A stretch of 64,000 nucleotides of DNA from UBA940 sp031547885 (GCA_031547885.1 JAVBRO010000001.1:186001-250000), one strand, 5' to 3'; shown: positions 14,915-23,464, counted from the first letter of the stretch. Notes: a model not told the origin generated them from the sequence alone. Numbers and translations are program-made.

Positions 14915-15802
14915 TTATTCCGTGCGATCCGTGCGCCAGAGAATAAAGGATATGTTTTCAGGCACCTCGGCGAGTTCCTCCCCGAACTCACACAGCCGAT
15001 GATCTTTATCGCGATACCATCCCCAGGCGCCGCCGCCGACAAGATATATCGCGTCCGATACGCCCATGCCGATCAGCGCACGTGAAAAATCGCTGAAGGA
15101 CTCTTTGGTTTTACTCTCCACCATTATCACATCGCCTTCACGCACCGCAAGCGCACGGCGGACAGATATGTTTTTGGGGTTGTTCTCTACCAATTCCCCA
15201 TTATGGACAAGGGGATACTGCCTGAAGAAGAAGCCTTTGCTGTCGATCGCCTGCTGGAGCAGAGGCGTTTCCTCTCCCATCCCGACAGAGATAGTGTTGT
15301 CGATCACGGCACAGAAACCCCTCTTGGCAACTCCGCGCGAAAGTTTTTCTCCCGAAAGGACGAAATCGCCAACTATCTGCATATTATCCTTGCGTATATC
15401 CGCGGCCATCGCAGCGAACACGATGGTCGAATCGTTCCTGTCGGGCATGCCGACCGCCAGCGACATCACCAGGTTGTAGGGAACGAAAATATCGAGCGGA
15501 ACGTCGTTCACCGTATCCTGCACCACCTCTATCCAGGCGGGTTCGGCCGGATCCGCCTCGACATTTTCAACTACCGTAATATTTTCCACGGTCCCGGTAT
15601 CCTCCGGCTCGAAATAGTAGTCGGGGGTCTCTTCTCTCTCTTTCTCAAAGAAAAATATCATATACACGCCCGCTGGTGCAGCGGCCAGGCAGACGAGAAC
15701 GGCGGCAATCCACCACCACTTTGCCGCGCCGCCTTTCTTCTTCTCTTTAATGTCGGCGCCGAGTACGTATACTTCCTTTTCCTGCTTATTATTCTTGCTC
15801 AT
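14915..15802 (-). CDS. Membrane-anchored phosphodiester-glycosidase-like (DUF2233) protein
   Basis: A 295-aa protein. It has a short cytoplasmic N-terminus (MSKNNKQEKEVYVLGADIKEKKKG) and one transmembrane helix at residues ~29-51 (WWWIAAVLVCLAAAPAGVYMIFF), then a proline/glutamate-rich linker. The extracytoplasmic domain's end (SKTKESFSDFSRALIGMG then DAIYLVGGGAWGWY) resembles the DUF2233/NAGPA fold, where an aspartate often precedes the glycines; here it is VGGG. The start overlaps the stop of the LytTR gene by 4 nt (ATGA), so the two are translationally coupled. Assignment to the family is moderate and the activity is unproven. Confidence 0.68.
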   Translation of the reverse strand: MSKNNKQEKEVYVLGADIKEKKKGGAAKWWWIAAVLVCLAAAPAGVYMIFFFEKEREETPDYYFEPEDTGTVENITVVENVEADPAEPAWIEVVQDTVNDVPLDIFVPYNLVMSLAVGMPDRNDSTIVFAAMAADIRKDNMQIVGDFVLSGEKLSRGVAKRGFCAVIDNTISVGMGEETPLLQQAIDSKGFFFRQYPLVHNGELVENNPKNISVRRALAVREGDVIMVESKTKESFSDFSRALIGMGVSDAIYLVGGGAWGWYRDKDHRLCEFGEELAEVPENISFILWRTDRTE

Positions 15803-16182
15803 ATCCCTATCCTCCGGCTTTTAATGCTCTCTTCCAATACGGTTTTCAGTGCTTTCAGCGCCTCTTTCGAAGCCGAGAGCGTGAATTTATTCGCGAAACC
15901 ACCGTCCGAAAGCACGATCGTCTGTTTCGACACGTTGACGTAGTAAATATAGCTTCCGTTGATTATGAGGCTTTTGCCCAGGCGGATGAACATCTGCGCA
16001 TCGGTCCCCAACTGCTGTTCTATCGTCTTCTCGAACGAGGCCAGATTGAACGAGAAGACGTGCTCGTCCTTGTTCTCGAGCGTCATGGTGGAGTAGTTGC
16101 CGTCCGATAGAATGTAGACGACCCGTTCGCACGCGACCCTCACCACCTCGTTGTTATTGGTCAATACCAAATATTTTGACAT
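15799..16182 (-). CDS. LytTR-domain DNA-binding protein without receiver
   Basis: A 127-aa protein made almost only of a LytTR DNA-binding domain. The pattern VVYILSDGNYSTMTLENKDEHVFSFNLASFEKTI, RLGKSLIINGSYIYYVN, SKQTIVLSDG follows the family closely. It has no receiver or membrane part, unlike AgrA/LytR. The promoter TATATTTG (minus strand, 16204-16211) overlaps an in-frame upstream ATG at 16206, so ATG 16182 (MSKYLVL) is the real start, with a leader of about 15 nt. It is coupled to the DUF2233-like gene. Its upstream region is homologous to that of the M23 gene. Confidence 0.85.
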   Translation of the reverse strand: MSKYLVLTNNNEVVRVACERVVYILSDGNYSTMTLENKDEHVFSFNLASFEKTIEQQLGTDAQMFIRLGKSLIINGSYIYYVNVSKQTIVLSDGGFANKFTLSASKEALKALKTVLEESIKSRRIGI

Positions 16183-16203
16183 CACCTTACTTTTTATCTG
16201 ATA

Positions 16204-16282
16204 CAAATATATTGTTTTTCAGATACATATTATCATCCTTTCGTTCCCGTTTTACCAAATGGCGGGCCGGATGTATGAAATA
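16204..16282 (-). promoter_or_regulatory. LytTR-gene promoter with conserved upstream block
   Basis: Minus-strand -7 TATATTTG (16204-16211). About 25 bp further upstream lies a ~50-bp block (16230-16282, plus-strand core GTTTTACCAAATGGCGGGCC). A homologous block sits at the same spacing in front of the M23 gene (18042-18094). This is a candidate shared operator. Confidence 0.6.
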
Positions 16283-16304
16283 GCTGCCGGGGGTTACAAA
16301 ATAA

Positions 16305-16336
16305 AAAAAGCATACTGTATAAGTATGCTTTTCTTG
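16305..16336. terminator. Terminator hairpin in the M23-LytTR spacer
   Basis: AAAAAGCATACT-gtata-AGTATGCTTTTCTT. Its position downstream of the minus-strand M23 gene suggests it ends that transcript. The equivalent hairpin downstream of the DPP III gene is at 18113-18145. Confidence 0.7.
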
Positions 16337-16401
16337 CCTGGATTGCTTCACCCTTTCAAGGTTCGCAATGGCGGTGGGCGGGAGTCGGTTCAATTGTAAG
16401 G

Positions 16402-16555
16402 TAGTTCCCTCGTCGCCGGAAGGTAACGTTCAATTCTGCAAACCCATTACGGTTTCGGCTCGCTCGGGATGAAATTATATATGTTTCGTCATTTCATTCC
16501 TCGCAATGACGAATCGACACGTCGCTCGTAATTCGTAATTTGAAATTCGTAATTA
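16402..16555. repeat. REP-like repeat and ATTCGTA heptamers downstream of the M23 gene
   Basis: The second copy of the TCCCTCGTCGCCGG..GGCTCGCTCGGGATGA repeat (16402-16472) is followed by a CCTCGCAATGACG fragment (~16499-16512). ATTCGTAATT-type heptamers (16527-16555) then abut the M23 stop codon. Confidence 0.75.
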
Positions 16556-16556
16556 A

Positions 16557-17912
16557 TCATCGCCTGTCGATGATGTTGCGCGTAGTGTCGACCGGAGATG
16601 GATTTACCGGGGCGGGAGGAACGGCGGGCATCACGATCGAGTCGAGTTGCACGAGCCATTCGGATTCGGGAAGAGTCCCCGCCAGTTCGCCCATCACTTT
16701 GTCGCGGATCACTGCAAAAGCCTCGCGGTCCTGTTTGCGGATGGGTTCGCCCGGTTCCTGGGGAATTTTCAGCGGGTCGATAGGTTTGCCGTTCACACGG
16801 ACGCGGTAGTCGAGGTGCGGGCCTGTCGAGGTGCCGGTGCTGCCCACATAACCGATGGTCTGCCCCTGCTTGACGCGCGTGCCTGTGGATATCCCGGGGC
16901 CGAATTTGCTAAGGTGCAGGTAGCCGGTCTCGTAGCCGCGGGCGTGTTTTATCCAGATTGTGTTCCCGCCTCCGCCGGCCCAGCCGCGCGAAGTCACTAC
17001 GCCGTCGGCAACGGCATGAACGGGAGTCCCCGAGGGAGCGGCATAGTCGACCGCATGGTGCGGACGGTAGACGCGGTATATGGGATGCAGGCGTGCGTTG
17101 GAGAATCTGGAACTTATGCGCGTGAATTTGAGCGGGGCCTTCAGGAAAGATTTCTTGAGGCTGTTTCCGTTCTCGTCCCAGTAGGCTATCTTGCCGTCCT
17201 GCTTGAACGGGATGGCGTAGTTGGACCTGCCGCCGTGATGAAAGACCGAGCCCCAGACGCGCCCGATGCCGACTTTCATGGTATCCACGTAACGCTGCTC
17301 GTAGATCACCTCGAAAGAGTCGCCCGGCTGCACGGCGAAAAAGTCGATGCTCCAGCCGAATATGTCCTCCATTTCGGACGCCAGGGCAAAGGGCATGTCG
17401 TTGCCCACTATGGCGTTCCACAGCGACGAGGTGATCTCGGCTTCGGCGTGCAGGCGTTCCACCCGGACAGGCTTGCAGCCGTTGCAGACGCATATCGAGT
17501 CGCCCAGCATCGAGATGGTGACGTAGTTTATCTGGTCCTTCTCGTACACCAAGTGCGAGAGGGTGCGGTTGCCTATGGTGTCGAGAGTGAGGAAAGCGGT
17601 GTACTTGTTTCCGACACGCACCTTTCGCAGGTCGAAAGTGTCCTTGCAGGCCTGCTCGATGCGGTAGATCGTTCCGGCGCCGATACCGAAATTACCAAGT
17701 ATCTTGCCCATAGTCTCGTTGCGCTCAACTTCGGCCTCAACCAGCTCGTAATCCTCATACGGTATCCCGTAGAGCGTCGGGATCTCCCTTTCAGGCTCCA
17801 CGGCTTCGGTTTTCTCCCTCTTCCCGCGGCACTCCGTCATCATGACCGCCGCCACTATCAGCACAATTGTCGCCGCGGCCATCCGGCCGTATTCTTTCCA
17901 CAGTTTTTTCAT
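16557..17912 (-). CDS. M23-family peptidoglycan endopeptidase
   Basis: A 451-aa envelope protein with an N-terminal hydrophobic segment (residues ~11-27), an OapA/LysM-like middle region, and a C-terminal LytM domain. Metal motif HHAVD (H285-x3-D289) and GYLHLSK are present. The last motif reads GPHLDYR (H366-L-D368) instead of H-x-H, a form I recall from other Bacteroidota members, so it may still be active or be an amidase activator. The promoter TATCTTTG (minus, 18012-18019) gives a leader near 95 nt. The stop codon abuts a heptamer array. Confidence 0.88.
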   Translation of the reverse strand: MKKLWKEYGRMAAATIVLIVAAVMMTECRGKREKTEAVEPEREIPTLYGIPYEDYELVEAEVERNETMGKILGNFGIGAGTIYRIEQACKDTFDLRKVRVGNKYTAFLTLDTIGNRTLSHLVYEKDQINYVTISMLGDSICVCNGCKPVRVERLHAEAEITSSLWNAIVGNDMPFALASEMEDIFGWSIDFFAVQPGDSFEVIYEQRYVDTMKVGIGRVWGSVFHHGGRSNYAIPFKQDGKIAYWDENGNSLKKSFLKAPLKFTRISSRFSNARLHPIYRVYRPHHAVDYAAPSGTPVHAVADGVVTSRGWAGGGGNTIWIKHARGYETGYLHLSKFGPGISTGTRVKQGQTIGYVGSTGTSTGPHLDYRVRVNGKPIDPLKIPQEPGEPIRKQDREAFAVIRDKVMGELAGTLPESEWLVQLDSIVMPAVPPAPVNPSPVDTTRNIIDRR

Positions 17913-18011
17913 GTTTGCAAAAATACCGATTCCCCTGAAATCATGAACTTTTTTCTATTATTTTTTCGACTAAAATATGAACAACCGGGCGGCCATCATA
18001 GATATCAGGCA

Positions 18012-18094
18012 CAAAGATATTTATATAAAGAGATATAATTGTTATCCTTCCGCCCTTGTTTTACCAAATAGCAGGCCGGCTGTATGGAATTACG
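18012..18094 (-). promoter_or_regulatory. M23-gene promoter with conserved upstream block
   Basis: Minus-strand -7 TATCTTTG (18012-18019) has the conserved block at 18042-18094 (plus-strand core GTTTTACCAAATAGCAGGCC). Sequence and spacing match the LytTR-gene promoter. Confidence 0.6.
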
Positions 18095-18112
18095 GATACA
18101 GGCCATGAAATA

Positions 18113-18219
18113 GGAAAAGCACACCGGACTTGGTATGCTTTTCCCGTTTTTTCTGGATTGCTTCGCTCCGCTCGCAATGACGATGCCCGGAACTTTCGTA
18201 ATTTTTAATTCGTAATTAA
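18113..18219. repeat. Terminator, REP-like and heptamer cassette downstream of DPP III
   Basis: Hairpin GGAAAAGCAcACC-ggactt-GGTaTGCTTTTCC (18113-18145), then GGATTGCTTCGCTCCGCTCGCAATGACG (~18153-18183), then ATTCGTA-type heptamers (18197-18217) touching the next stop codon. The order is the same as in 16305-16555. Confidence 0.75.
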
Positions 18220-20273
18220 TTCTTGCTGGGAAGCGGCGAGTAATTGCGGCTGTAGCGGAGCATCTGGTCGGCATAGGCTTCACCGTAAGTGACCTTTACA
18301 TCCTCGACCTGGCCGGTGTTCATATCCTTGACTATCTCGTAGCGCGGATTGATGAAGCCGCCATACGGGGCAAGGTTCAGGGCTGTGTAGCGCTGCAGCA
18401 CTTCGGCATGAAGCGTCGGGTCGACACGCACGCCATAGGTTTCGATCAGATCGCGGCACGCCTCGAAATCGCCCTCGCTCTTGATCCGCTGCACCTCTGT
18501 GAGCAGTTCGCCCACAAGGCCGCGCAGTTTGCCGAAATCGTTGACCACAATGTAGGTTTTGTCGTCCTTTACGACCTTCTCAATCACATTGTCGGCCTTG
18601 CCGCGCTCGTAACACCATTCGGCGATGGTTTTGCGGTTGCGCATGTGGGCCTGTTCGACATTCTTGCCCGGCTCGATACGCGCCAACTGGGTCATCATGC
18701 CGTTCATCATGTAGCTGGCGTATTCGGCCCACGCCACGTCGAGCGACGGGATGAGGCCCAGTTCGACCATTTTGGGATCGGCCAGGTAATAGAGCGCGAA
18801 AAGGTCGGCGCGCGACTCCTCAAGCGCCGAGCTGTATTGTTTGAGTTCGGTGCCAGTCACGCCCGGGGCAAGCTGTCCGGAGCCGTGGCCCAGGCACTCG
18901 TGCAGGTCGGTATGGAGATTGTCGCCCAGCGAACCATATTTCTTCATGCGCTCGCGGTCCTCGGCCCGCAGCACGAACTCCTCTTTGAAACCGTTGCCCT
19001 CGGCGGCCTTATCATAAGCGTCGGTAATATTCTGAATGGTAACGGACTTAGAGCCGTAGTCGCGGCGGATCCAGTCGGCATTCGGCAGATTGATTCCGAT
19101 GGGAGTGGCCGGGTAGCAGTCGCCGCCCAGCATGGCCACGTTGATGACCTTGGCCGACACGCCCTTGACCTTGGCTTTCTTGTAGCGCGGATCGACGGGC
19201 GAATGATCCTCGAACCACTGCGCGTTGTCGCTGATGATCTCGGTGCGCTTGGTGGCTTCGGTGTTTTTGAAATTGGTGTTGGACTCCCACGACGATTTTA
19301 TCCCCAGCGGGTCGCCGTAATTCTCGATGAAGCCGTTGACGAAATCGACGTTCGAGACCGTGTCGCGCACCCAGGCGATGTTGTAGGCATCGAAATCGCG
19401 CAGGTTGCCGGTTTTGTAGTAACGGACGAGGTCGGCGATTATCTGTTTCTGAGGTTCTTCGGCCACTTCCTGCGCCTTGCCGAGCCAGTAGGCTATCTGT
19501 TTGATGGCGTCGCCGTACATTCCGTCCTCTTTCCACACGCGCTCCTGAAGTTCATTTCCGGACTTCACCAGCTTATTCACCCTGACCAGCTTGGAATTCA
19601 GCCCGTAAGAGATAGGCTGAGGATCTTTCGGATCGACCATCGCGGCATAGAATTTTTCCGCCTCGGCCTGCGTAACGCCCTCGTAATAGTTCATCGCCGA
19701 GGTCTGCAGCAGATCCTCTCCTTCCGCCTGGTTCATGCGCAGGGGCCAGAGCGACGGGTCGAAGATTATCGGCTTGATCGTGGCGATCAGTTCCTCGCGG
19801 CTGCCGAAATCGAGCGGAAGCACGTTGTTGGGCGTACCGACCAACAGCGCGTCGAAATACTCTTCCGTAAACCCTGGCTTGAACTTGTCGCCCGAATAGT
19901 GGTGATGGATGCCGTTGGCGAACCACACCTTCTTAAGATATGTCTCGAACGCCTTCCACTCCTCCGTCTTGCGGTCGCCGGCGAATGTGTTATAGATGCC
20001 TTCCAGAGTGCGTCGGATGGGCAGGTTATATTTGAAATTCTGGTCGAACAGTATGTCGCGGCCCCACAGCGAGGCTTCGCTGAGGTAATAGACCAGCAGT
20101 TTCTGCTCGAGCGGCAGAGCCTCGAAGCCCGGCACCTGGTACTGCATTACGCGGATGTCGTCGAAACGGTCGACGGTCCACTTGAACTCCTGTTCTTTAT
20201 CTTTCCCGCCCTCGCAGGCGATCATATTAAGAGTGATAGCTCCCATTGCGATAATAATTAAAAACTTTTTCAT
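18216..20273 (-). CDS. Dipeptidyl peptidase III (M49 family) lipoprotein
   Basis: Zinc exopeptidase that removes dipeptides from peptide N-termini. The 685-aa product has a lipoprotein signal (MKKFLIIIAMGAITLNMIAC) and the diagnostic zinc motif HECLGH near residue 457 with EESRAD about 30 residues later. Substrate-cleft residues follow. The bacterial HECLGH form is one residue shorter than the eukaryotic HELLGH. It is most likely anchored in the periplasm or at the surface and feeds peptide use. The promoter TAACTTTG (minus strand, 20333-20340) lies about 60 nt upstream. Length is normal. Confidence 0.95.
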   Translation of the reverse strand: MKKFLIIIAMGAITLNMIACEGGKDKEQEFKWTVDRFDDIRVMQYQVPGFEALPLEQKLLVYYLSEASLWGRDILFDQNFKYNLPIRRTLEGIYNTFAGDRKTEEWKAFETYLKKVWFANGIHHHYSGDKFKPGFTEEYFDALLVGTPNNVLPLDFGSREELIATIKPIIFDPSLWPLRMNQAEGEDLLQTSAMNYYEGVTQAEAEKFYAAMVDPKDPQPISYGLNSKLVRVNKLVKSGNELQERVWKEDGMYGDAIKQIAYWLGKAQEVAEEPQKQIIADLVRYYKTGNLRDFDAYNIAWVRDTVSNVDFVNGFIENYGDPLGIKSSWESNTNFKNTEATKRTEIISDNAQWFEDHSPVDPRYKKAKVKGVSAKVINVAMLGGDCYPATPIGINLPNADWIRRDYGSKSVTIQNITDAYDKAAEGNGFKEEFVLRAEDRERMKKYGSLGDNLHTDLHECLGHGSGQLAPGVTGTELKQYSSALEESRADLFALYYLADPKMVELGLIPSLDVAWAEYASYMMNGMMTQLARIEPGKNVEQAHMRNRKTIAEWCYERGKADNVIEKVVKDDKTYIVVNDFGKLRGLVGELLTEVQRIKSEGDFEACRDLIETYGVRVDPTLHAEVLQRYTALNLAPYGGFINPRYEIVKDMNTGQVEDVKVTYGEAYADQMLRYSRNYSPLPSKN

Positions 20274-20375
20274 ATTGTCATATTTTAATCATCATTAGTC
20301 ATGCCGCCGATGATTCGCCGGCGTCTTCGGGACAAAGTTATCCCTTTTTCTTCTACCGGCGAACGGTTTTTCAGC

Positions 20376-21356
20376 TTATTTATTCGTTACCAAGAGGAAA
20401 CGGAACGTTTCGGGCAGCGCCGTAAATCCGTCATCCCTTTTTTCGATCCTTATAATCGCCGTCCTGCGTGAAGAGACACGTTCGTTCGAAAAATGGGTGT
20501 GGAGCACATACCACATTTCACCGCTGCCGTCGAAGAATATGTCGCCGTGGCCCGGACCGTTCCATCCGACAAGTTCCCTGTCGATAATGGGATTTTTGTC
20601 GTACTTCACCCACGGACCGAGCGGCGAGCCGGCAGTTGCGTAGCCCACCGCATAGTCGATATTGCGGAAGTCGTTGGCCGAATAGAAGAAATAATATTTC
20701 CCATCATCTTTAATTATGGTAGGGCCTTCAGCCACTCTCCACGGCACATTCTGAGTATCTTCCCAACTGCCGGGTTCCGCGGAGATACACTCCGCCACGG
20801 TCGATTCGTCCAATGCCTTCAAGTCAGCGTCCATCTCGGCGACAAAGAGGCGGTTGCCTCCCGTCAGCCTGACGTGGTACATATATATTTTCCCACCGTC
20901 GAAAAAGACGAAAGGATCTATCTGCCTGGTCGCCGTGGAGACCGGTTTCAGCTCATCCTGCCTGAACGGTCCCAGCGGACTCGGGGCGGACGCGACCGCG
21001 ATCTGCTCGTTGGCCGTGTATGCCATGTAGAACTTATCCCTGTAACGGAACACCTGGGGCGCCCAGAAACCCCTGTCGCCGTAGGACTCTCCCTTTACCA
21101 GAGCGAATCCGTCGCAGACCCCGGCCGGACCGCTCCAGTTCTCGAGGTCGGTGGAAGTATATACCAGGAAGCCTTCGTGCGGCGGCCGGCCGTCCTGCGG
21201 TTTTATACCCCCGGTGCCGTAAAGATAATAGACGCCGTCCCAGAAGAAAATGGTCGGGTCGGCAAGAAAGGGATTTTCACCCTGCGGCTCCGCGCCCTGG
21301 GGCCTGCAGGTTAATACACTGAACAGCGAGAGGATAAAAAGTGCGGCTTTCTTCAT
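20376..21356 (-). CDS. Glycoside hydrolase family 43-like exported enzyme
   Basis: A 326-aa five-bladed beta-propeller of the GH43/GH117-like clan. The signal peptide (MKKAALFILSLFSVLTCRPQ) may be lipidated at Cys17. Likely catalytic acids are Asp in FLADPTIFF, Asp in QIDPFVFF and Glu in VAEGPTII. The motif FWAPQVFRY is typical of GH43. The substrate is probably an arabinose-, xylose- or galactose-containing glycan. It is isolated, with no SusCD nearby. ATG 21356 is preferred over a start three codons upstream. Confidence 0.83.
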   Translation of the reverse strand: MKKAALFILSLFSVLTCRPQGAEPQGENPFLADPTIFFWDGVYYLYGTGGIKPQDGRPPHEGFLVYTSTDLENWSGPAGVCDGFALVKGESYGDRGFWAPQVFRYRDKFYMAYTANEQIAVASAPSPLGPFRQDELKPVSTATRQIDPFVFFDGGKIYMYHVRLTGGNRLFVAEMDADLKALDESTVAECISAEPGSWEDTQNVPWRVAEGPTIIKDDGKYYFFYSANDFRNIDYAVGYATAGSPLGPWVKYDKNPIIDRELVGWNGPGHGDIFFDGSGEMWYVLHTHFSNERVSSRRTAIIRIEKRDDGFTALPETFRFLLVTNK

Positions 21357-21435
21357 GTTTGTCAAAATTTCGTTATCAGGATCGGTAAAGTTACCTTTTT
21401 TTGCGATAATCCGGACAGTTTATAAAACTATTCCC

Positions 21436-21443
21436 TAACTTTG
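21436..21443 (+). promoter_or_regulatory. panC -7 element TAACTTTG
   Basis: TAnnTTTG match 18 nt before ATG 21462. It overlaps the in-frame upstream start at 21441, which favours the downstream ATG. Confidence 0.6.
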
Positions 21444-21461
21444 CCCCGTATTCATACAGGA

Positions 21462-22328
21462 ATGATAGTCGCAGAAACAAGGGCGGAGCTGGCTGTAGCG
21501 CTGGCAGGGATTCCGCGGAAAGATATAAAACTGGTCCCGACGATGGGGGCGCTCCACCAAGGGCATCTGTCGTTGGTAAAATGCGGTCGGAACGCCGACG
21601 GCGATGAAAAAGGCAGCGGGACACTCGTGGTAAGCATATTTGTAAACCCCACGCAGTTCAACGACCCGAACGATCTGCGGAACTACCCGCGCACGCCGGA
21701 AAAAGATCTCGCGATGCTGGAAAAAGAGGGGGTCGACGTGGTTTTCATGCCGACCGTAGAAGAGGTTTATCCCGAACCGGATACCCGGGTTTTTGATTTC
21801 GGGCAGCTCGACAAAGTGATGGAAGGGGCCACGCGGCCGGGACACTTCAACGGCGTGGCACAGGTGGTGAGCCGCCTGTTCGACTTGGTGAAACCGGCGG
21901 AAGCGTTCTTCGGCCAGAAAGACTTTCAGCAGGTGGCCGTGGTGAGGGATATGGTGAGGCAGTTGGGTATGGACGTTGAAATTGTGGAATGCCCGATAGT
22001 GAGGGAAGAGGACGGACTGGCGATGTCGTCGCGCAACACGCTTTTGACGCCCGAACACCGCAAAGCCGCTCCGGATATTTACAGGGCGCTGAAATTGGGG
22101 GTGGAAAAGGCCGGGACAATGGTCGGAACGCCGACAGCGACTCCGCGCGAACTCGAAAAATGGGTAACCGCCGAAGTGGAACGCAGCGGTCTGCTGAAAG
22201 TGATATATTTCAAAATCGTCGACGCAGACACGCTGGCGGACATTGAAGACTGGAATACTCCGCGCCGCCAGGGCTGCATCGCCGTACAGGCCGGCGGGGT
22301 GCGGTTAATAGATAATATGCGTTATTAA
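21462..22328 (+). CDS. panC: Pantothenate synthetase
   Basis: ATP-dependent ligase that joins pantoate and beta-alanine in coenzyme A synthesis. The 288-aa product has VPTMGALHQGHLSLV (the HxGH nucleotidyl signature), SIFVNPTQFN, FFGQKDFQQ, and KMSKS-like MSSRN. All expected motifs are present. It is followed by panD across a spacer bounded by inverted heptamer arms, so the pathway genes are adjacent and probably cotranscribed. Confidence 0.96.
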   Translation: MIVAETRAELAVALAGIPRKDIKLVPTMGALHQGHLSLVKCGRNADGDEKGSGTLVVSIFVNPTQFNDPNDLRNYPRTPEKDLAMLEKEGVDVVFMPTVEEVYPEPDTRVFDFGQLDKVMEGATRPGHFNGVAQVVSRLFDLVKPAEAFFGQKDFQQVAVVRDMVRQLGMDVEIVECPIVREEDGLAMSSRNTLLTPEHRKAAPDIYRALKLGVEKAGTMVGTPTATPRELEKWVTAEVERSGLLKVIYFKIVDADTLADIEDWNTPRRQGCIAVQAGGVRLIDNMRY

Positions 22329-22448
22329 TATGAAAGATGAAAGAATAAAGATGAAAGATTGCGGAGCGGCATATGCCGCAGGTCTTTTTATCTGATTCGA
22401 TGCGAAGCATCACCATAATCTTTCATTTTTCATCTATCATCTTTCATT
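22329..22448. repeat. Inverted GAAAGAT heptamer arms between panC and panD
   Basis: The left arm GAAAGAT/GAAAGAA/TAAAGAT/GAAAGAT (22333-22359) starts at the panC stop. The inverted right arm (22419-22448) ends exactly at the panD ATG. The 60-bp centre has CGGCATATGCCG and GATGCGAAGCATC hairpins. Confidence 0.88.
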
Positions 22449-22802
22449 ATGATTATCGAAGTACTGAAATCGAAGATACACCGCGCTACGGTGACCGAAG
22501 CGAACCTCAATTACGTGGGCAGCATCACCGTCGACGAGGATCTGATGGATGCGGCAAACCTGATCGCGGGCGAAAAGGTGCAGGTCGTCGATATCGACAA
22601 CGGCGAAAGGCTCGAAACCTATGTCATCAAAGGGGTGAGGGGAAGCGGCGCGATCGGACTCAACGGCGCCGCCGCGCGGAAAGTGCAGCCGGGCGACAAG
22701 ATCATCATCATGTCCTACGCACAGATGGATTTCGAGGAGGCCAAAACCTTCAAACCGTGGGTGATATTTCCCGATACAGCCACCAACAAGATCGTTAAAT
22801 AG
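22449..22802 (+). CDS. panD: Aspartate 1-decarboxylase (pyruvoyl type)
   Basis: Makes beta-alanine from aspartate for pantothenate. The 117-aa proenzyme is self-cleaved at Gly24-Ser25 (NYVGSITVD) to form the pyruvoyl cofactor. Lys9 (KSKIHRATVT) and GAAAR are present. Length is normal. The start codon directly follows the heptamer arm. Confidence 0.96.
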   Translation: MIIEVLKSKIHRATVTEANLNYVGSITVDEDLMDAANLIAGEKVQVVDIDNGERLETYVIKGVRGSGAIGLNGAAARKVQPGDKIIIMSYAQMDFEEAKTFKPWVIFPDTATNKIVK

Positions 22803-22847
22803 ACGTCATCCGGCAACACGGGAGCGGCTCTTTTTTAAATATTTGTT

Positions 22848-22876
22848 AAAACAGTCCCCCGCAGGACTGTTTTTTG
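22848..22876 (+). terminator. Terminator after panCD
   Basis: AAACAGTCC-cccgca-GGACTGTTT followed by TTT on the plus strand. Confidence 0.85.
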
Positions 22877-22942
22877 TTTATTTTTCCATACCTTTATCGG
22901 GTTATAAGTTACGCCTTTGCAGTTTCAAATATTTCAGCCGCA

Positions 22943-22977
22943 GACTCATGACTCATAACTCATGACTCATAACTCTT
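22943..22977. repeat. GACTCAT heptamer repeat
   Basis: Five 7-bp units: GACTCAT, GACTCAT, AACTCAT, GACTCAT, AACTCTT. It ends 4 bp before the GTG of the next gene. The unit sequence is unrelated to the ATTCGTA and GAAAGAT families. Confidence 0.9.
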
Positions 22978-22981
22978 TAAA

Positions 22982-23464
22982 GTGTCCGTTTTCCTTGCCA
23001 TATTAGCCATCCTTCTCGGCGTCATCGGACTGCTGGGTTCGGTGGTTCCCGTGCTTCCGGGACCGCCCCTGAGCTGGATCGGACTGCTGATCATGTCGTT
23101 CACAAAATACGCCGACATGGCAGCATGGTTCATCATACTGTGGCTTGCGGTGACCGTCGTGGTAACGCTGCTCGACAACTTCCTGCCGGTGCTGATGACC
23201 AAAAAGTTCGGCGGATCGAGGCAGGCTACGATAGGGACTTTCGCCGGCATCGTGCTCGGCATGTTCATATTCCCGCCCTGGGGCATGATCATTTTCCCTT
23301 TCTTCGGAGCGCTGGTGGGCGAACTCGTCGGAAACCGCAGCGAAGGGCACGTCGCTCTGCGCGTAGCGATGGGCGCCTTCATAGCCTTCATCGGCGGGGT
23401 CGGGATCAAGCTCGTCGCCTCGGGAATGATGCTCTTCTATATGGTCCGCGAACTGGTAGTATAG
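22982..23464 (+). CDS. DUF456 membrane protein
   Basis: A 160-aa inner-membrane protein with about four to five hydrophobic segments and the glycine-rich DUF456 pattern (GSVVPVLPGPPLSWIGLLIMSF; GMFIFPPWGMIIFPFFGALVGELVG). Family function is unknown. It starts with GTG (22982) just after a GACTCAT heptamer array. The next gene follows after 55 bp. Confidence 0.85.
   Translation: MSVFLAILAILLGVIGLLGSVVPVLPGPPLSWIGLLIMSFTKYADMAAWFIILWLAVTVVVTLLDNFLPVLMTKKFGGSRQATIGTFAGIVLGMFIFPPWGMIIFPFFGALVGELVGNRSEGHVALRVAMGAFIAFIGGVGIKLVASGMMLFYMVRELVV

Noticed and set aside
22943..22977. CRISPR-like short repeats
   Set aside because: The unit is 7 bp with no spacers between units and no cas genes nearby; the arrays are plain tandem repeats.
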